Assembly: GCF_015627125.1 (NCBI RefSeq)
Contig: NZ_VTDO01000005.1
Location: 110,312-174,311, forward strand
DNA: 64,000 nt
Origin: Acinetobacter rathckeae
Lineage (GTDB): Bacteria; Pseudomonadota; Gammaproteobacteria; Pseudomonadales; Moraxellaceae
Reading direction: 5' to 3'
A program made the position numbers and the translations under genes. Positions 27,151 to 37,260 of this stretch are shown here, in pieces. How positions within the stretch are numbered: the first letter of the stretch is position 1; every line of letters starts with the position of its first letter. Under the pieces are notes generated by a model. It searched no databases and had not been told where the DNA came from. It saw only the letters and a list, made by a program, of their open reading frames with translations.

Positions 27151-27867
27151 ATGAAGCAAAATTTGAGGGTACACTGCTTTCAACATACTGCTTGTGATAG
27201 CTTAAATAGCTGTCGTGAGTTATTACTCGCGCATCATGCTCAAATTACCACCACAGAATTTTTTGCACTGCCAACAGAAATCGCTTTAGATATAGATGCT
27301 TTACCTCAGGTGCAAGATGTTGATTTCCTGATTGTTATGGGTGGGAAAATACATGCAGATGACGAGGTGAATTGTCCATGGTTGAAAGTTGAAAAACGTT
27401 GGATTCGTCGTTATATTGCTTTAAAAAAACCAGTCTTGGGTTTATGTGTGGGTGGGCAAATCGTTGCTAATGCGCTAGGTGCACCTGTATTAAAAAATGA
27501 AAAACATACAATGACTTGGAATCGAGTGCATAGCGTAGCTAACCTACCTAAAGATTGCTTTCAGATGCCAGAAGAAATGTATGTGATGTCACTGAGTCAA
27601 GATATTTCTGCTTTACCTAAGGGGGCAATTTCATTAGCAATAAATGAGGATTTTCAAAACTCATGTTACCAAATCGGCAGAAATATCTTGGGTTTTCAGT
27701 TTTCCTTAGAAATTACGCAAGATGGCCTGATTGATTTTTTAGATGAAGCGGAGAGTGTGTTTGATACAGAGCAGTCATTTATTCAACTTAAAAATGCACC
27801 TAAAGATTACTTTATGAGTAGTCATCGCGTTTTAGAGCAGGCTATAGAATACGTGCTGCAATCATAG
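27151..27867 (+). CDS. class I glutamine-amidotransferase-like protein, triad His replaced
   Basis: A 238-residue single-domain protein of the GMP-synthase/YfeJ type. The nucleophile elbow PVLGLCVGGQIVANALGA carries the catalytic cysteine near residue 106, and the MGGKIHADDE segment precedes it. In the family the His-Glu pair lies in QFH-x-E; here the text is LGFQFSLEIT, so the histidine is Ser while the glutamate remains. It may not hydrolyse glutamine. The ATG at 27151 is preceded by GAGAA; an ATG at 27139 in frame is less likely. It stands alone ahead of the ribosomal superoperon promoter. Substrate unknown. Confidence 0.75.
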   Translation: MKQNLRVHCFQHTACDSLNSCRELLLAHHAQITTTEFFALPTEIALDIDALPQVQDVDFLIVMGGKIHADDEVNCPWLKVEKRWIRRYIALKKPVLGLCVGGQIVANALGAPVLKNEKHTMTWNRVHSVANLPKDCFQMPEEMYVMSLSQDISALPKGAISLAINEDFQNSCYQIGRNILGFQFSLEITQDGLIDFLDEAESVFDTEQSFIQLKNAPKDYFMSSHRVLEQAIEYVLQS

Positions 27868-27920
27868 TTTAATTTTTAATGTGGTGAGCCATTAAAGTCG
27901 CTATTCGGTATAAAAATAAT

Positions 27921-27949
27921 TTGCTTAATCTGTAAACAGTCGCTATAAT
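27921..27949 (+). promoter_or_regulatory. S10 operon promoter
   Basis: TTGCTT (27921-27926), a 17-base spacer and a perfect TATAAT (27944-27949). It is about 168 bases upstream of rpsJ and has the strength expected for the start of the ribosomal superoperon. Confidence 0.85.
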
Positions 27950-27955
27950 TGCGTC

Positions 27956-28116
27956 ACCTTCAATTGGAAGGGCAGTTTCTTCATTTTAGATAACTGTATC
28001 GTTACAGTCGTGGCATCGATCATGACCTTAGTGATTTTCACTACCCTTGACACTTACCAATAGGTGAGGTGCGTCATGGGTGATTCTTTATATATTTTGG
28101 CTTGGAGTTTACTGGT
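27956..28116 (+). ncRNA. structured 5' leader of the S10 operon
   Basis: The roughly 160-base leader between the promoter and rpsJ folds on inspection. There is a hairpin at 27993-28008 (ACTGTA with TACAGT), and a three-way junction closed by CATGAC (28021-28026) with GTCATG (28073-28078) that encloses hairpins at 28030-28042 and 28053-28068. Enteric bacteria carry an L4-responsive leader at this place, and this one may be a version of it, although its layout was not matched to the known consensus. Confidence 0.5.
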
Positions 28117-28428
28117 ATGTCTAACCAGAGAATCCGTATCCGTCTTAAGTCTTTTGATCATCGTCTGATTGATCAATCTGCTCAAGAGATCGTAGAAACA
28201 GCTAAGCGTACTGGTGCACAAGTGTGTGGTCCAATCCCGATGCCTACTCGCATCGAACGCTTCAACGTTCTGACTTCACCGCATGTGAATAAAGATGCGC
28301 GTGATCAATACGAAATCCGCACCTACAAACGTTTGATCGACATCGTTCAACCAACAGACAAAACTGTTGATGCATTGATGAAATTAGATCTTGCAGCTGG
28401 TGTTGATGTTCAGATCGCATTGGGATAA
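28117..28428 (+). CDS. rpsJ: 30S ribosomal protein S10
   Basis: A 103-residue protein starting [18 protein letters not shown]; also known as NusE, it joins the antitermination complex with NusB as well as the 30S head. The ATG at 28117 gives the family start; an in-frame start 15 bases upstream is non-homologous. First gene of the S10-spc-alpha superoperon. Identification is certain. Confidence 0.98.
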
Positions 28429-28485
28429 GGCTTGTCGGTTGATTAACTTAAGTTAATTAAGCCGCATTTTAAGAGGTTTACACAC

Positions 28486-29124
28486 ATGGCTATTGGTTTA
28501 GTCGGTCGTAAATGCGGTATGACCCGTATTTTTACAGAAGCCGGTGTTTCTGTGCCTGTTACTGTGATTGAAGTTGATGCGAACCGCATTACTCAAATCA
28601 AAACACTTGAAACTGATGGTTATCAAGCTGTTCAAGTAACAACTGGCGAACGTCGTGAGTCGCGCGTAACAAAGGCTCAAAAAGGTCATTTTGCAAAAGC
28701 TGGTGTTTCAGCTGGTCGTTTAGTAAAAGAATTCCGTGCTACGGAAGCTGAGCTAGAAGGTCGTGAAGTTGGTGGAACAATCGGTGTTGATTTGTTTGCA
28801 GTAGGTCAAATTGTTGACGTAACTGGACAATCTAAAGGTAAAGGCTTCCAAGGTGGTGTTAAGCGTTGGAACTTCCGTACGCAAGATGCTACACACGGTA
28901 ACTCTGTATCTCACCGTGCACTTGGTTCTACAGGTCAAAACCAAACACCTGGACGCGTATTTAAAGGTAAAAAAATGCCTGGTCACCTAGGTGATGATCG
29001 CGTAACAGTTCAAGGTCTTGAAGTTGTTTCAATCGACGCAGAGCGTTCAATTCTTGTTGTTAAAGGTGCAATTCCTGGTTCAACAGGTGGTGACGTTGTT
29101 GTTCGTCCTACGATCAAGGCTTGA
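28486..29124 (+). CDS. rplC: 50S ribosomal protein L3
   Basis: A 212-residue protein ([20 protein letters not shown]). The loop segment [17 protein letters not shown] holds the glutamine that PrmB methylates in other gammaproteobacteria. It nucleates 23S rRNA folding. A good AGAGG ribosome site precedes the ATG. Confidence 0.98.
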   Translation: MAIGLVGRKCGMTRIFTEAGVSVPVTVIEVDANRITQIKTLETDGYQAVQVTTGERRESRVTKAQKGHFAKAGVSAGRLVKEFRATEAELEGREVGGTIGVDLFAVGQIVDVTGQSKGKGFQGGVKRWNFRTQDATHGNSVSHRALGSTGQNQTPGRVFKGKKMPGHLGDDRVTVQGLEVVSIDAERSILVVKGAIPGSTGGDVVVRPTIKA

Positions 29125-29135
29125 GGGGAAATAAC

Positions 29136-29738
29136 GTGAATTTACAAACTGTTTCCGGTTCTGCTGTTGAATTGTCTGAAGTTGCTTTCGGTCGTGAATT
29201 TAACGAAGCGCTTGTACACCAAGTTGTTACTGCTTATCTAGCAGGTGGTCGTCAAGGTTCTCGTGCTCAAAAATCACGTGGTGAAGTATCTGGTGGTGGT
29301 ATTAAGCCATTCCGTCAAAAAGGTACTGGCCGTGCACGTGCAGGCTCAATTCGTAGCCCAATCTGGGTTGGTGGTGGTAAAACTTTTGCTGCTCGTCCAC
29401 AAGATTGGTCTCAAAAAGTTAACCGTAAAATGTATCGCGGTGCTATGCAATGTATTCTTGCTGAGCTTGTTCGTCAAGAACGCTTGGTGCTTGTTGAAGA
29501 TGTTCAGGTTTCTGCACCTAAAACAAAAGAACTACTTGCTAAGCTAAACGAATTAAATGCACCACGTGCATTAATCGTGACTGATGCTGTAGAAGAAAAC
29601 TTGTATCTTGCAGCACGCAACTTACCACATGTAGATGTGGTTGATTCAGCAACGATTGACCCTGTTAGTCTAATTGCTTTTGATAAAGTTGTGATGTCTG
29701 TAGCTGCTGCTAAGAAAATTGAGGTAGAACTCGGATGA
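29136..29738 (+). CDS. rplD: 50S ribosomal protein L4
   Basis: A 200-residue protein ([19 protein letters not shown]) that starts at the GTG at 29136 with an AGGGGA ribosome site; the more upstream TTG at 29121 overlaps the rplC stop and reads through that site. The extended loop [20 protein letters not shown] lines the exit tunnel. In enteric bacteria L4 also shuts down its own operon by binding the S10 leader. Confidence 0.97.
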   Translation: MNLQTVSGSAVELSEVAFGREFNEALVHQVVTAYLAGGRQGSRAQKSRGEVSGGGIKPFRQKGTGRARAGSIRSPIWVGGGKTFAARPQDWSQKVNRKMYRGAMQCILAELVRQERLVLVEDVQVSAPKTKELLAKLNELNAPRALIVTDAVEENLYLAARNLPHVDVVDSATIDPVSLIAFDKVVMSVAAAKKIEVELG

Positions 29739-30055
29739 ATAACGAACGTATCTATCAAATCCTTCGTGGACCAGTATTCTCAGAAAAAGCACAAGTTTTA
29801 GGCGAAACAGCAGGCGTTCAAGTATTTAAAGTAGATATCAATGCTACTAAACTTGAAGTGAAGAAAGCTGTAGAGCAACTGTTTGGTGTTCAAGTTGTAA
29901 AAGTAAATACAACGATCACTAAAGGTAAAACAAAACGCTTTGGTAAAACATTAGGACGTCGTTCTGATGTTAAAAAAGCATACGTCACCCTGAAAGCTGG
30001 CCAAGATGTTGAAATGGCTGACTTGGGCGATACCGCTGAAACCACAGCGGAATAA
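29735..30055 (+). CDS. rplW: 50S ribosomal protein L23
   Basis: A 106-residue protein ([19 protein letters not shown]) at the tunnel exit, the docking place of trigger factor and SRP. Its ATG overlaps the rplD stop (ATGA), so the two are translationally coupled. Confidence 0.97.
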   Translation: MNNERIYQILRGPVFSEKAQVLGETAGVQVFKVDINATKLEVKKAVEQLFGVQVVKVNTTITKGKTKRFGKTLGRRSDVKKAYVTLKAGQDVEMADLGDTAETTAE

Positions 30056-30066
30056 GGACGAGAATT

Positions 30067-30891
30067 ATGCCTATTCAAAAATGTAAGCCAACGTCTCCAG
30101 GACGTCGCTTTGTAGAAAAAGTGGTTCATGACCACCTATACAAAGGTCGCCCTTTTGCCGCATTGGTAGAAAGTAAAAAAAGAACAGGTGGTCGTAATAA
30201 TAACGGTCATATCACTACTCGCCATGTTGGTGGTGGTCATAAACAGCATTACCGTATCGTTGATTTTAAACGTAACAAAGATGGTGTTCCTGCAACTGTA
30301 GAGCGTATCGAATACGATCCTAACCGTACTGCACATATTGCTTTATTGAAATATGCAGATGGTGAACGTCGATACATTATTGCGCCTAAAGGCCTACGTG
30401 CTGGTGATAAAGTACAATCTGGTAACGATGCTCCAATTCGTCCAGGTAACTGCTTGCCACTTCGCAACATGCCAATCGGTTCAACGCTACACAATATTGA
30501 ATTGAAAATCGGTAAAGGTGCTCAATTAGCACGTTCTGCTGGTACTTCAGTACAATTATTGGGTCGTGACGGTTCTTATGCAATCCTTCGTCTGCGTTCA
30601 GGTGAAATGCGTAAAGTTCATGTTGAATGTCGTGCTGTAATCGGTGAAGTATCTAACCAAGAAAGCAACTTGCGTTCACTTGGTAAAGCTGGTGCTTCTC
30701 GTTGGCGTGGTGTTCGTCCTACCGTACGTGGTATGGCTATGAACCCAGTAGATCACCCGCATGGTGGTGGTGAAGGGCGTAACAAAGGTATTCAACCTGT
30801 AAGCCCATGGGGTCAAAAAGCGAAAGGGTACAAGACACGTACCAACAAGCGTACGACTAAGATGATTATTCGCGACCGTCGCGTTAAGTAA
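30067..30891 (+). CDS. rplB: 50S ribosomal protein L2
   Basis: A 274-residue protein ([19 protein letters not shown]) essential for subunit association and the peptidyl transferase centre. The universally conserved end [16 protein letters not shown] is intact, including the histidine at the catalytic-centre side. AAGGACGAG precedes the ATG. Confidence 0.98.
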   Translation: MPIQKCKPTSPGRRFVEKVVHDHLYKGRPFAALVESKKRTGGRNNNGHITTRHVGGGHKQHYRIVDFKRNKDGVPATVERIEYDPNRTAHIALLKYADGERRYIIAPKGLRAGDKVQSGNDAPIRPGNCLPLRNMPIGSTLHNIELKIGKGAQLARSAGTSVQLLGRDGSYAILRLRSGEMRKVHVECRAVIGEVSNQESNLRSLGKAGASRWRGVRPTVRGMAMNPVDHPHGGGEGRNKGIQPVSPWGQKAKGYKTRTNKRTTKMIIRDRRVK

Positions 30892-30911
30892 CAAGTAAAG
30901 GAATCTGACAA

Positions 30912-31187
30912 ATGCCTCGTTCATTGAAAAAAGGCCCATTCGTCGATGCGCACTTGTTCGCTAAGATTGAAGTGGCTGTTGCAAGTAATTCACGCAAGCC
31001 GATCAAAACTTGGTCTCGTCGTTCGATGATCCTCCCAGACTTTGTTGGTTTAACAATTTCTGTTCACAATGGTCGTAACCATGTTCCAGTGATTATCTCT
31101 GAGCATATGGTTGGTCATAAACTCGGTGAATTCGCGCCAACTCGTACCTATCGTGGTCACGGTGTTGACAAGAAATCTAAACGTTAA
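30912..31187 (+). CDS. rpsS: 30S ribosomal protein S19
   Basis: A 91-residue protein ([38 protein letters not shown]) of the 30S head. AAAGGAATC is the ribosome site. Confidence 0.97.
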   Translation: MPRSLKKGPFVDAHLFAKIEVAVASNSRKPIKTWSRRSMILPDFVGLTISVHNGRNHVPVIISEHMVGHKLGEFAPTRTYRGHGVDKKSKR

Positions 31188-31194
31188 GGGTGCT

Positions 31195-31527
31195 ATGATG
31201 GAAGTTACTGCAAAATTACGCGGTGCCGCTATCTCGGCACAAAAAACACGTTTGGTTGCTGATCAAATTCGTGGTAAATCGGTTGCTCGTGCACTAGATA
31301 TCTTGAACTTCAGCAATAAAAAAGCTGCTGTTTTAGTGAAAAAAGCACTTGAATCTGCGATTGCAAATGCTGAACACAACAATAATTTAGATGTTGATGA
31401 CCTTAAAGTTTCAACAATCTATGTTGATGAAGGTGTGAGCTTGAAGCGTATTATGCCACGTGCTAAAGGTCGTGCAGATCGTATTACTAAGCGTACTTGT
31501 CACATCACTGTTAAGGTAGGAGTTTGA
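31195..31527 (+). CDS. rplV: 50S ribosomal protein L22
   Basis: A 110-residue protein ([19 protein letters not shown]) that reaches into the exit tunnel. The ATG at 31195 follows AAGGGTG; the long open frame upstream (from 31111) overlaps rpsS and is not coding. The beta-hairpin [14 protein letters not shown] is intact, so no macrolide-type change is seen. Confidence 0.97.
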   Translation: MMEVTAKLRGAAISAQKTRLVADQIRGKSVARALDILNFSNKKAAVLVKKALESAIANAEHNNNLDVDDLKVSTIYVDEGVSLKRIMPRAKGRADRITKRTCHITVKVGV

Positions 31528-31528
31528 T

Positions 31529-32278
31529 ATGGGTCAGAAGGTTCATCCAATCGGTATCCGCCTAGGTGTTGTGAAACGTCATAACGCTAACTGGTATGCG
31601 AGCCCGAAACAATATTCTGAATACTTACTAAAAGATCTTCAAGTTCGTGAGTTTTTAACGAAAAAATTGAAGAGCGCTATGGTAAGCAACATTCTTATTG
31701 AACGTCCAACAGGCGCTGCTAAAGTAACAATTAGCACAGCTCGTCCTGGTATCGTTATTGGTAAGAAAGGCGAAGACATTGAGAAATTACAGCGTGAGCT
31801 TACTGCTATTATGGGTATGCCTGCACAAGTAAGTATCAATGAAATCGAACGCCCAGACTTAGATGCAAAACTTGTTGCTGAAGCAATTGCTTCTCAGTTG
31901 GAAAAGCGTGTGATGTTCCGTCGTGCAATGAAGCGTGCGGTACAAAACTCTATGCGTGCTGGCGCTAAAGGTATCAAAGTTGAGGTTTCTGGTCGTCTAG
32001 GTGGCGCAGAGATCGCACGTACTGAGTGGTATCGTGAAGGTCGTGTACCTTTGCATACACTTCGTGCTGATATCGACTATGCATCTGTACGTGCTGAAAC
32101 AACTTACGGTACGATCGGCGTTAAAGTATGGGTTTTCCGTGGTGAAATTCTAGGTGGCATGAAACAAGTCATGAACCCTGCACCACAAGAAGAACGTCCA
32201 GCGAAACGTGGTCGCGGTCGTGAAGGTCAAGAGCGTCGTGGTCGTCGCAATGATCGTTCTGCTGCTAAGGGAGAATAA
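31529..32278 (+). CDS. rpsC: 30S ribosomal protein S3
   Basis: A 249-residue protein ([19 protein letters not shown]) with a KH domain ([14 protein letters not shown]) and a C-terminal Arg-rich tail ([19 protein letters not shown]) longer than in E. coli (233). It starts one base after the rplV stop. Confidence 0.98.
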   Translation: MGQKVHPIGIRLGVVKRHNANWYASPKQYSEYLLKDLQVREFLTKKLKSAMVSNILIERPTGAAKVTISTARPGIVIGKKGEDIEKLQRELTAIMGMPAQVSINEIERPDLDAKLVAEAIASQLEKRVMFRRAMKRAVQNSMRAGAKGIKVEVSGRLGGAEIARTEWYREGRVPLHTLRADIDYASVRAETTYGTIGVKVWVFRGEILGGMKQVMNPAPQEERPAKRGRGREGQERRGRRNDRSAAKGE

Positions 32279-32281
32279 TTC

Positions 32282-32695
32282 ATGTTGCAACCTAAACGTA
32301 CAAAATTTCGTAAAGTGCAAAAAGGCCGTAACACTGGTCTAGCACATCGCGGTAGTACAGTATCTTTTGGTACAATTGCACTTAAATCAGTTGAACGTGG
32401 TCGTATGACTGCGCGTCAAATTGAAGCTGCACGTCGTACTATTAGCCGTCGTGTTAAACGTGGTGGTAAAATCTTCATCCGTGTATTCCCAGACAAGCCA
32501 ATTACTCAAAAGCCTCTTGAAGTGCGTATGGGTAAAGGTAAGGGTAGTGTGGAGTACTGGGTTTGTGAAATCAAACCAGGTAAGATTCTTTACGAGATGG
32601 AAGGTGTAAACGAAGAATTAGCGCGTGAAGCATTTGCTTTAGCTGCTGCTAAACTTCCGTTTAAAACTGCTATCGTGAATCGGACGGTAATGTAA
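32282..32695 (+). CDS. rplP: 50S ribosomal protein L16
   Basis: A 137-residue protein ([19 protein letters not shown]) near the A site. The arginine in [15 protein letters not shown], substrate of the YcfD hydroxylase in E. coli, is conserved. Confidence 0.98.
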   Translation: MLQPKRTKFRKVQKGRNTGLAHRGSTVSFGTIALKSVERGRMTARQIEAARRTISRRVKRGGKIFIRVFPDKPITQKPLEVRMGKGKGSVEYWVCEIKPGKILYEMEGVNEELAREAFALAAAKLPFKTAIVNRTVM

Positions 32696-32892
32696 TGAAA
32701 ACTAAAGATCTACGTGAAAAATCGGTAGAAGAGTTGAAAGCTGTACTTGATGAAACTCAGCTTAACCAATTCCGTCTTCGTATGGCTAAGGCAACTGGTC
32801 AATTGGGTAAAACGCACGAAGTGCAAGTTGCTCGTAAAACAGTTGCTCGTATTAAGACACTCCTTACCGAAAAAGAGGGGAACGGACAATGA
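32695..32892 (+). CDS. rpmC: 50S ribosomal protein L29
   Basis: A 65-residue helical-hairpin protein ([19 protein letters not shown]) at the tunnel exit next to L23. Its ATG overlaps the rplP stop by one base. Confidence 0.96.
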   Translation: MKTKDLREKSVEELKAVLDETQLNQFRLRMAKATGQLGKTHEVQVARKTVARIKTLLTEKEGNGQ

Positions 32893-33146
32893 GTGAAAAA
32901 ACAGTCCGCACGTTGACTGGTAAAGTCGTAAGCGACAAAATGGAAAAATCTATTGTTGTGCTTATTGAACGCCAAGTTCAACACCCGTTGTATGGCAAAT
33001 CAATCCGCCGTTCAACAAAATTACACGCTCATGATGAGAACAATGTTGCTAAAATTGGCGACACTGTGACCATTAAAGAAAGCCGCCCAGTATCTAAAAC
33101 TAAAGCTTGGGCTTTAGTGGAAGTTGTTGAAGCAGCTGCTGAGTAA
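32889..33146 (+). CDS. rpsQ: 30S ribosomal protein S17
   Basis: An 85-residue OB-fold protein ([19 protein letters not shown]). It overlaps the rpmC stop by 4 bases (ATGA) and is the last gene before the boundary between the S10 and spc parts. Confidence 0.97.
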   Translation: MSEKTVRTLTGKVVSDKMEKSIVVLIERQVQHPLYGKSIRRSTKLHAHDENNVAKIGDTVTIKESRPVSKTKAWALVEVVEAAAE

Positions 33147-33161
33147 TTAGACGTTCTTGTT

Positions 33162-33219
33162 GCATCATCGGTTAATTTCGAGTACGCTATGCGTCTTTCG
33201 AAATTGTGACCGGTGATGC
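33162..33219 (+). ncRNA. long hairpin between rpsQ and rplN
   Basis: An RNA stem of about 20 bp is formed by GCATCATCGGT (33162-33172) with ACCGGTGATGC (33209-33219, one G-U pair) and AATTTCGA (33174-33181) with TCGAAATT (33198-33205), capped by ACGC/GCGT. No T-tract follows, so it is more likely an RNA-processing, attenuation or protein-binding site than a full terminator. It lies where the S10 and spc operons meet in enteric bacteria. Confidence 0.6.
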
Positions 33220-33238
33220 TCGGTTTTGGAGTAGGGCA

Positions 33239-33607
33239 ATGATTCAAACCGAAACGATGCTTGACGTAGCAGACAACAGTGGTGCACGCCGCGTACAGTG
33301 TATTAAAGTACTGGGTGGTTCTCACCGTCGTTATGCTTCAGTTGGCGATATTATTAAAGTTACTGTAAAAGAAGCAATCCCACGTGGCCGTGTTAAAAAA
33401 GGCGATGTGATGAATGCAGTTGTTGTGCGTACAAAATTTGGTACTCGTCGTCCAGATGGTTCTGTGATCCGTTTTGATGATAATGCTGCAGTTTTGTTGA
33501 ACACTAACAAAGCACCGATTGCGACTCGTATCTTTGGACCAGTGACTCGTGAACTTCGTACTGAACAGTTTATGAAAATTATTTCATTAGCTCCAGAAGT
33601 TCTATAA
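33239..33607 (+). CDS. rplN: 50S ribosomal protein L14
   Basis: A 122-residue protein ([19 protein letters not shown]), first gene of the spc part. The ATG at 33239 gives the family start; the frame is open 33 bases further up inside the hairpin region, which is not used. GGAGTAGGG precedes it. Confidence 0.98.
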   Translation: MIQTETMLDVADNSGARRVQCIKVLGGSHRRYASVGDIIKVTVKEAIPRGRVKKGDVMNAVVVRTKFGTRRPDGSVIRFDDNAAVLLNTNKAPIATRIFGPVTRELRTEQFMKIISLAPEVL

Positions 33608-33617
33608 AGAGGCGACC

Positions 33618-33938
33618 ATGGCTAAAATCAGAAAAGGCGATCAAATTATTGTGATCGCAGGTAAAGAAAAAGGCAAACAAGGTACTGTTTTGTCTGTTTC
33701 TAATGACCGTATTAAGGTTGAAGGCCTTAATTTGGTGAAGAAACATCAAAAACCAAACAGAGCAACAGGTGCCGAAGGCGGTATTGTTACTCAAGAAGCT
33801 TCGCTTCATATCTCGAATGTGGCAATTTTAAATGCTACAACCCAAAAAGCTGACCGTATTGGTTACCAGTTTGATGAAAACAACACGAAAACTCGTGTTT
33901 ATAAATCAAATGGTGAATCAGTGGCGGTAGCAAAGTAA
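33618..33938 (+). CDS. rplX: 50S ribosomal protein L24
   Basis: A 106-residue assembly-initiator protein with a KOW motif ([20 protein letters not shown]). It follows rplN by 10 bases. Confidence 0.97.
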   Translation: MAKIRKGDQIIVIAGKEKGKQGTVLSVSNDRIKVEGLNLVKKHQKPNRATGAEGGIVTQEASLHISNVAILNATTQKADRIGYQFDENNTKTRVYKSNGESVAVAK

Positions 33939-33954
33939 TAGGTTGAAAAAGGCA

Positions 33955-34491
33955 ATGGCCAGACTTAAAACACGTTACAACGAAGAGCTCAAGGCAAAGT
34001 TAAGAGAAGAACTTGGTCTAGCAAATGTAATGCAAATTCCACGCATTACAAAAATTACACTGAACATGGGTGTTGGTGCTGCAGCAGCTGATAAGAAATT
34101 ATTGGATGGTGCACTTTCTGATATGCAACTTATTGCTGGTCAGAAGCCTGTGCTTACACTTGCTCGTAAATCAATCGCTGGTTTTAAAATCCGTGATGGT
34201 TGGCCAATCGGATGTAAAGTTACATTACGTGGCGAGCAAATGTATGAGTTCTTAGACCGTTTGATCTCTATTGCAATCCCTCGTATCCGTGACTTCCGTG
34301 GTTTTTCTTCAAAATCATTTGATGGTCGTGGTAACTACTCAATGGGCTTGAAAGAGCAAATCGTTTTCCCTGAAATCGATTTTGATAAGATTGATCGTAT
34401 TCGTGGTATGGATATTACCATTACTACGACTGCTCGCACCGATGACGAAGGCCGTGCGCTTATGCGTGCATTCGGCTTCCCGTTCAAATAA
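33955..34491 (+). CDS. rplE: 50S ribosomal protein L5
   Basis: A 178-residue protein ([19 protein letters not shown]) that holds 5S rRNA in the central protuberance. I prefer the ATG at 33955 to a TTG at 33943 in the same frame, which adds four unusual residues. Confidence 0.97.
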   Translation: MARLKTRYNEELKAKLREELGLANVMQIPRITKITLNMGVGAAAADKKLLDGALSDMQLIAGQKPVLTLARKSIAGFKIRDGWPIGCKVTLRGEQMYEFLDRLISIAIPRIRDFRGFSSKSFDGRGNYSMGLKEQIVFPEIDFDKIDRIRGMDITITTTARTDDEGRALMRAFGFPFK

Positions 34492-34500
34492 GAGGTCGAT

Positions 34501-34806
34501 ATGGCTAAGAAAGGTATGATTAATCGCGAATTAAAACGCGAAAAAACAGTTGCTAAATTTGCTGCAAAACGTGCTGCTTTAAAAGCAGTAATTGCAAATG
34601 TAAATGCAAGCGATGAAGAACGTTTCGAAGCAATGCTTAAATTACAAGCATTGCCACGTAATGCATCTCCAGTACGTTTGCGCAACCGTTGTGGTTTAAC
34701 AGGTCGTCCTCATGGTTACTTCCGTAAGTTCGGTTTAAGCCGTAACAAATTACGTGATACAGTAATGCAAGGTGATGTACCTGGCGTTGTGAAAGCTAGC
34801 TGGTAA
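34501..34806 (+). CDS. rpsN: 30S ribosomal protein S14
   Basis: A 101-residue protein ([19 protein letters not shown]), the long zinc-free form: the CxxC pairs of the short form are absent, with only one cysteine in [13 protein letters not shown]. Confidence 0.97.
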   Translation: MAKKGMINRELKREKTVAKFAAKRAALKAVIANVNASDEERFEAMLKLQALPRNASPVRLRNRCGLTGRPHGYFRKFGLSRNKLRDTVMQGDVPGVVKASW

Positions 34807-34818
34807 GGGGCGACTATA

Positions 34819-35214
34819 ATGAGTATGCAAGATACCGTTGCCGACATGCTAACACGTGTTCGTAACGCACAAATGGCAAAAAAACAAACTGTTTCTATGC
34901 CTAGCTCTAATCTAAAAGTTGCTATTGCAAACGTTTTAGAGCAAGAAGGTTATATTTCAAATGTAGATGTTGCTACTGTTGAAGGCAAAGCTACTTTGAC
35001 TATTACTTTAAAATATTTCGAAGGCAAACCAGTTATTGAAACTGTGAAACGCGTAAGCCGTCCTGGTCTACGTCAATATCGCGGTAAAGATAAACTTCCA
35101 AGCGTTAAGCAAGGATTAGGTATTGCAATTGTTTCTACAAGCAAAGGCATCATGACTGATCGCGCAGCACGTGCTGCTGGTATCGGTGGTGAAGTTATTG
35201 CTTTTGTTTCTTAA
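34819..35214 (+). CDS. rpsH: 30S ribosomal protein S8
   Basis: A 131-residue protein ([19 protein letters not shown]), an early 16S binder and in E. coli the repressor of the spc operon. The C-terminal RNA-contact block [19 protein letters not shown] is intact. Confidence 0.97.
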   Translation: MSMQDTVADMLTRVRNAQMAKKQTVSMPSSNLKVAIANVLEQEGYISNVDVATVEGKATLTITLKYFEGKPVIETVKRVSRPGLRQYRGKDKLPSVKQGLGIAIVSTSKGIMTDRAARAAGIGGEVIAFVS

Positions 35215-35227
35215 TAGGTGATTCCTC

Positions 35228-35761
35228 ATGTCTCGTGTGGCTAAAGCCCCAGTAACTGTGCCAAATGGTGTATCAGTTACTCAGAACGGCCGGCAGGTCG
35301 AAGTGAAAGGCACGAAAGGTACATTGTCTTTCAACCTGCATGCGCTGGTCGAGCTAAAACAGGAAGAAGGTAAACTTCAACTTGCTCCAGTTAAAAACTC
35401 GCAAGATGCTTGGATGCAAGCCGGAACTGCTCGCGCTGTATTAAATAATCTTGTTAAAGGCGTAAACGAAGGTTTTGAACGTAAACTCCAGCTTATTGGT
35501 GTTGGTTACAAAGCTGCCGTAAAAGGAAATGTTGTAAACCTTAACTTAGGTTTCTCACATCCAATTGATTACGTATTACCTGAAGGTGTAACTGCAGAAA
35601 CTCCAACTGCAACTGAAATTTTGTTGAAATCAGCAAACAAACAGTTGTTAGGTCAAGTGGCTGCAAATATCCGTGCTTATCGTTCTCCTGAGCCGTATAA
35701 AGGTAAAGGTGTTCGTTATTCGGATGAAGTTATTCTTCGTAAAGAAGCTAAGAAGAAATAA
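35228..35761 (+). CDS. rplF: 50S ribosomal protein L6
   Basis: A 177-residue protein ([19 protein letters not shown]) with two similar alpha-beta domains, near the factor-binding site. The end [20 protein letters not shown] is typical. Confidence 0.97.
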   Translation: MSRVAKAPVTVPNGVSVTQNGRQVEVKGTKGTLSFNLHALVELKQEEGKLQLAPVKNSQDAWMQAGTARAVLNNLVKGVNEGFERKLQLIGVGYKAAVKGNVVNLNLGFSHPIDYVLPEGVTAETPTATEILLKSANKQLLGQVAANIRAYRSPEPYKGKGVRYSDEVILRKEAKKK

Positions 35762-35775
35762 GGCGCGAGGTTCTT

Positions 35776-36126
35776 ATGAACGAAAAGAAACAATCCCGTT
35801 TGCGTCGTGCAAAAAGCACACGCTTGCACATTCGTGCATTGGGTGCGACTCGTTTGTGCGTAAACCGCACGCCGCGTCACATCTACGCTCAAATCATTTC
35901 TGCAGATGGTGGCAAAGTATTAGCACAAGCTTCTACTTTAGATGCGTCACTACGTAGCGATGGCACTGGTAATGTTGCAGCAGCAGCTAAAGTGGGTGCA
36001 TTAATCGCAGAACGAGCTAAAGCAGCTGGTATTGTTAAAGTTGCATTCGACCGTTCTGGTTTTAAATATCATGGTCGTATTAAAGCTTTGGCTGATGCTG
36101 CCCGTGAAGCTGGCTTGGAGTTCTAA
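35776..36126 (+). CDS. rplR: 50S ribosomal protein L18
   Basis: A 116-residue protein ([19 protein letters not shown]) binding 5S rRNA together with L5. Typical end [18 protein letters not shown]. Confidence 0.97.
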   Translation: MNEKKQSRLRRAKSTRLHIRALGATRLCVNRTPRHIYAQIISADGGKVLAQASTLDASLRSDGTGNVAAAAKVGALIAERAKAAGIVKVAFDRSGFKYHGRIKALADAAREAGLEF

Positions 36127-36128
36127 TC

Positions 36129-36626
36129 ATGGCGAAAGTTGAACAAAACGAAGGTCTCGTTGAGAAACTGGTTGCCGTTGATCGTGTAGCCAAGGTTGTA
36201 AAAGGTGGTCGTATTTTCTCTTTCACAGCATTGACTGTGGTGGGTGATGGTAACGGTCGTGTTGGTTTTGGTCGTGGTAAAGCACGTGAAGTTCCTGCTG
36301 CTATTTCTAAAGCACTTGAAGCTGCACGTCGCAATATGATTACTGTTGACCTAAGCGGAAGCACTTTACAACATCCTGTGAATGGTCGTCATGGTGCAAG
36401 CCGTGTATACATGCAGCCTGCTTCAGAAGGTACTGGTGTAATTGCTGGTGGTGCGATGCGTGCTGTCTTAGAAGCGGCAGGTGTGCATAACGTACTTGCT
36501 AAATGTTATGGTTCTACAAATGCTGCTAACGTAGTGAACGCAACTTTTAAAGGTTTGCGTGATATGACTTCTCCTGAGAAAGTCGCTGCGAAACGTGGTA
36601 AAACTGTAGCAGAAATTCAAGGGTAA
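36129..36626 (+). CDS. rpsE: 30S ribosomal protein S5
   Basis: A 165-residue protein of the mRNA entry side ([20 protein letters not shown]). The loop in this block, where spectinomycin changes arise, has the ordinary wild-type form. Confidence 0.98.
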   Translation: MAKVEQNEGLVEKLVAVDRVAKVVKGGRIFSFTALTVVGDGNGRVGFGRGKAREVPAAISKALEAARRNMITVDLSGSTLQHPVNGRHGASRVYMQPASEGTGVIAGGAMRAVLEAAGVHNVLAKCYGSTNAANVVNATFKGLRDMTSPEKVAAKRGKTVAEIQG

Positions 36627-36633
36627 ATAGATC

Positions 36634-36810
36634 ATGAAAACGATTAAAGTTACCCAGATCAAATCTTCTTCGCACCGTTTGAAAAATCACAAGCTGTGCC
36701 TACAAGGTTTAGGTCTGCGTCGCATCGGTCATACTGTAGAAGTGCAAGATACACCTTCTAACCGTGGTATGATCAATAAAGTCTACTATATGGTTAGTGT
36801 AGAGGGGTAA
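36634..36810 (+). CDS. rpmD: 50S ribosomal protein L30
   Basis: A 58-residue protein: [20 protein letters not shown], then the family block [20 protein letters not shown] and a short end [10 protein letters not shown]. It fits exactly between rpsE and rplO, where L30 is found in all gammaproteobacteria. Confidence 0.96.
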   Translation: MKTIKVTQIKSSSHRLKNHKLCLQGLGLRRIGHTVEVQDTPSNRGMINKVYYMVSVEG

Positions 36811-36814
36811 AGCT

Positions 36815-37255
36815 ATGACTCTGCGTTTAAATGAACTATCACCTGCAGAAGGTGCAAAGCGTGAACACCGCCGTCTTGGCCGTGGTATCGGTTCTGGTGT
36901 AGGTAAGACTGGTGGTCGTGGTGTTAAAGGGCAAAAGTCACGTAAAAGCGGTGGCGTTCGTCCAGGCTTTGAAGGTGGTCAAACAGCAATTTATCGTCGT
37001 TTGCCTAAGTTTGGTTTCACAAGTCAGTTGGCATTAAAAACTGCTGAAGTGCGTGTTTCTGAATTAAACAAAGTGGAAGGCGATATTGTTAGCCTTGAAA
37101 CTTTAAAAGCTGCAAACGTTGTGCGTCGTGACCAAGTACGTGCTCGTATTGTGCTTTCAGGCGAAATAACTCGTGCATTCACTGTTAAAGGTGTTGTATT
37201 GACTAAAGGCGCTAAAGCTGCAATTGAAGCTGCTGGCGGTAAAGTCGAGGAGTAA
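36815..37255 (+). CDS. rplO: 50S ribosomal protein L15
   Basis: A 146-residue protein with the glycine-rich N-terminal arm ([20 protein letters not shown]) that threads into 23S rRNA. Confidence 0.97.
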   Translation: MTLRLNELSPAEGAKREHRRLGRGIGSGVGKTGGRGVKGQKSRKSGGVRPGFEGGQTAIYRRLPKFGFTSQLALKTAEVRVSELNKVEGDIVSLETLKAANVVRRDQVRARIVLSGEITRAFTVKGVVLTKGAKAAIEAAGGKVEE

Positions 37256-37260
37256 TACGA

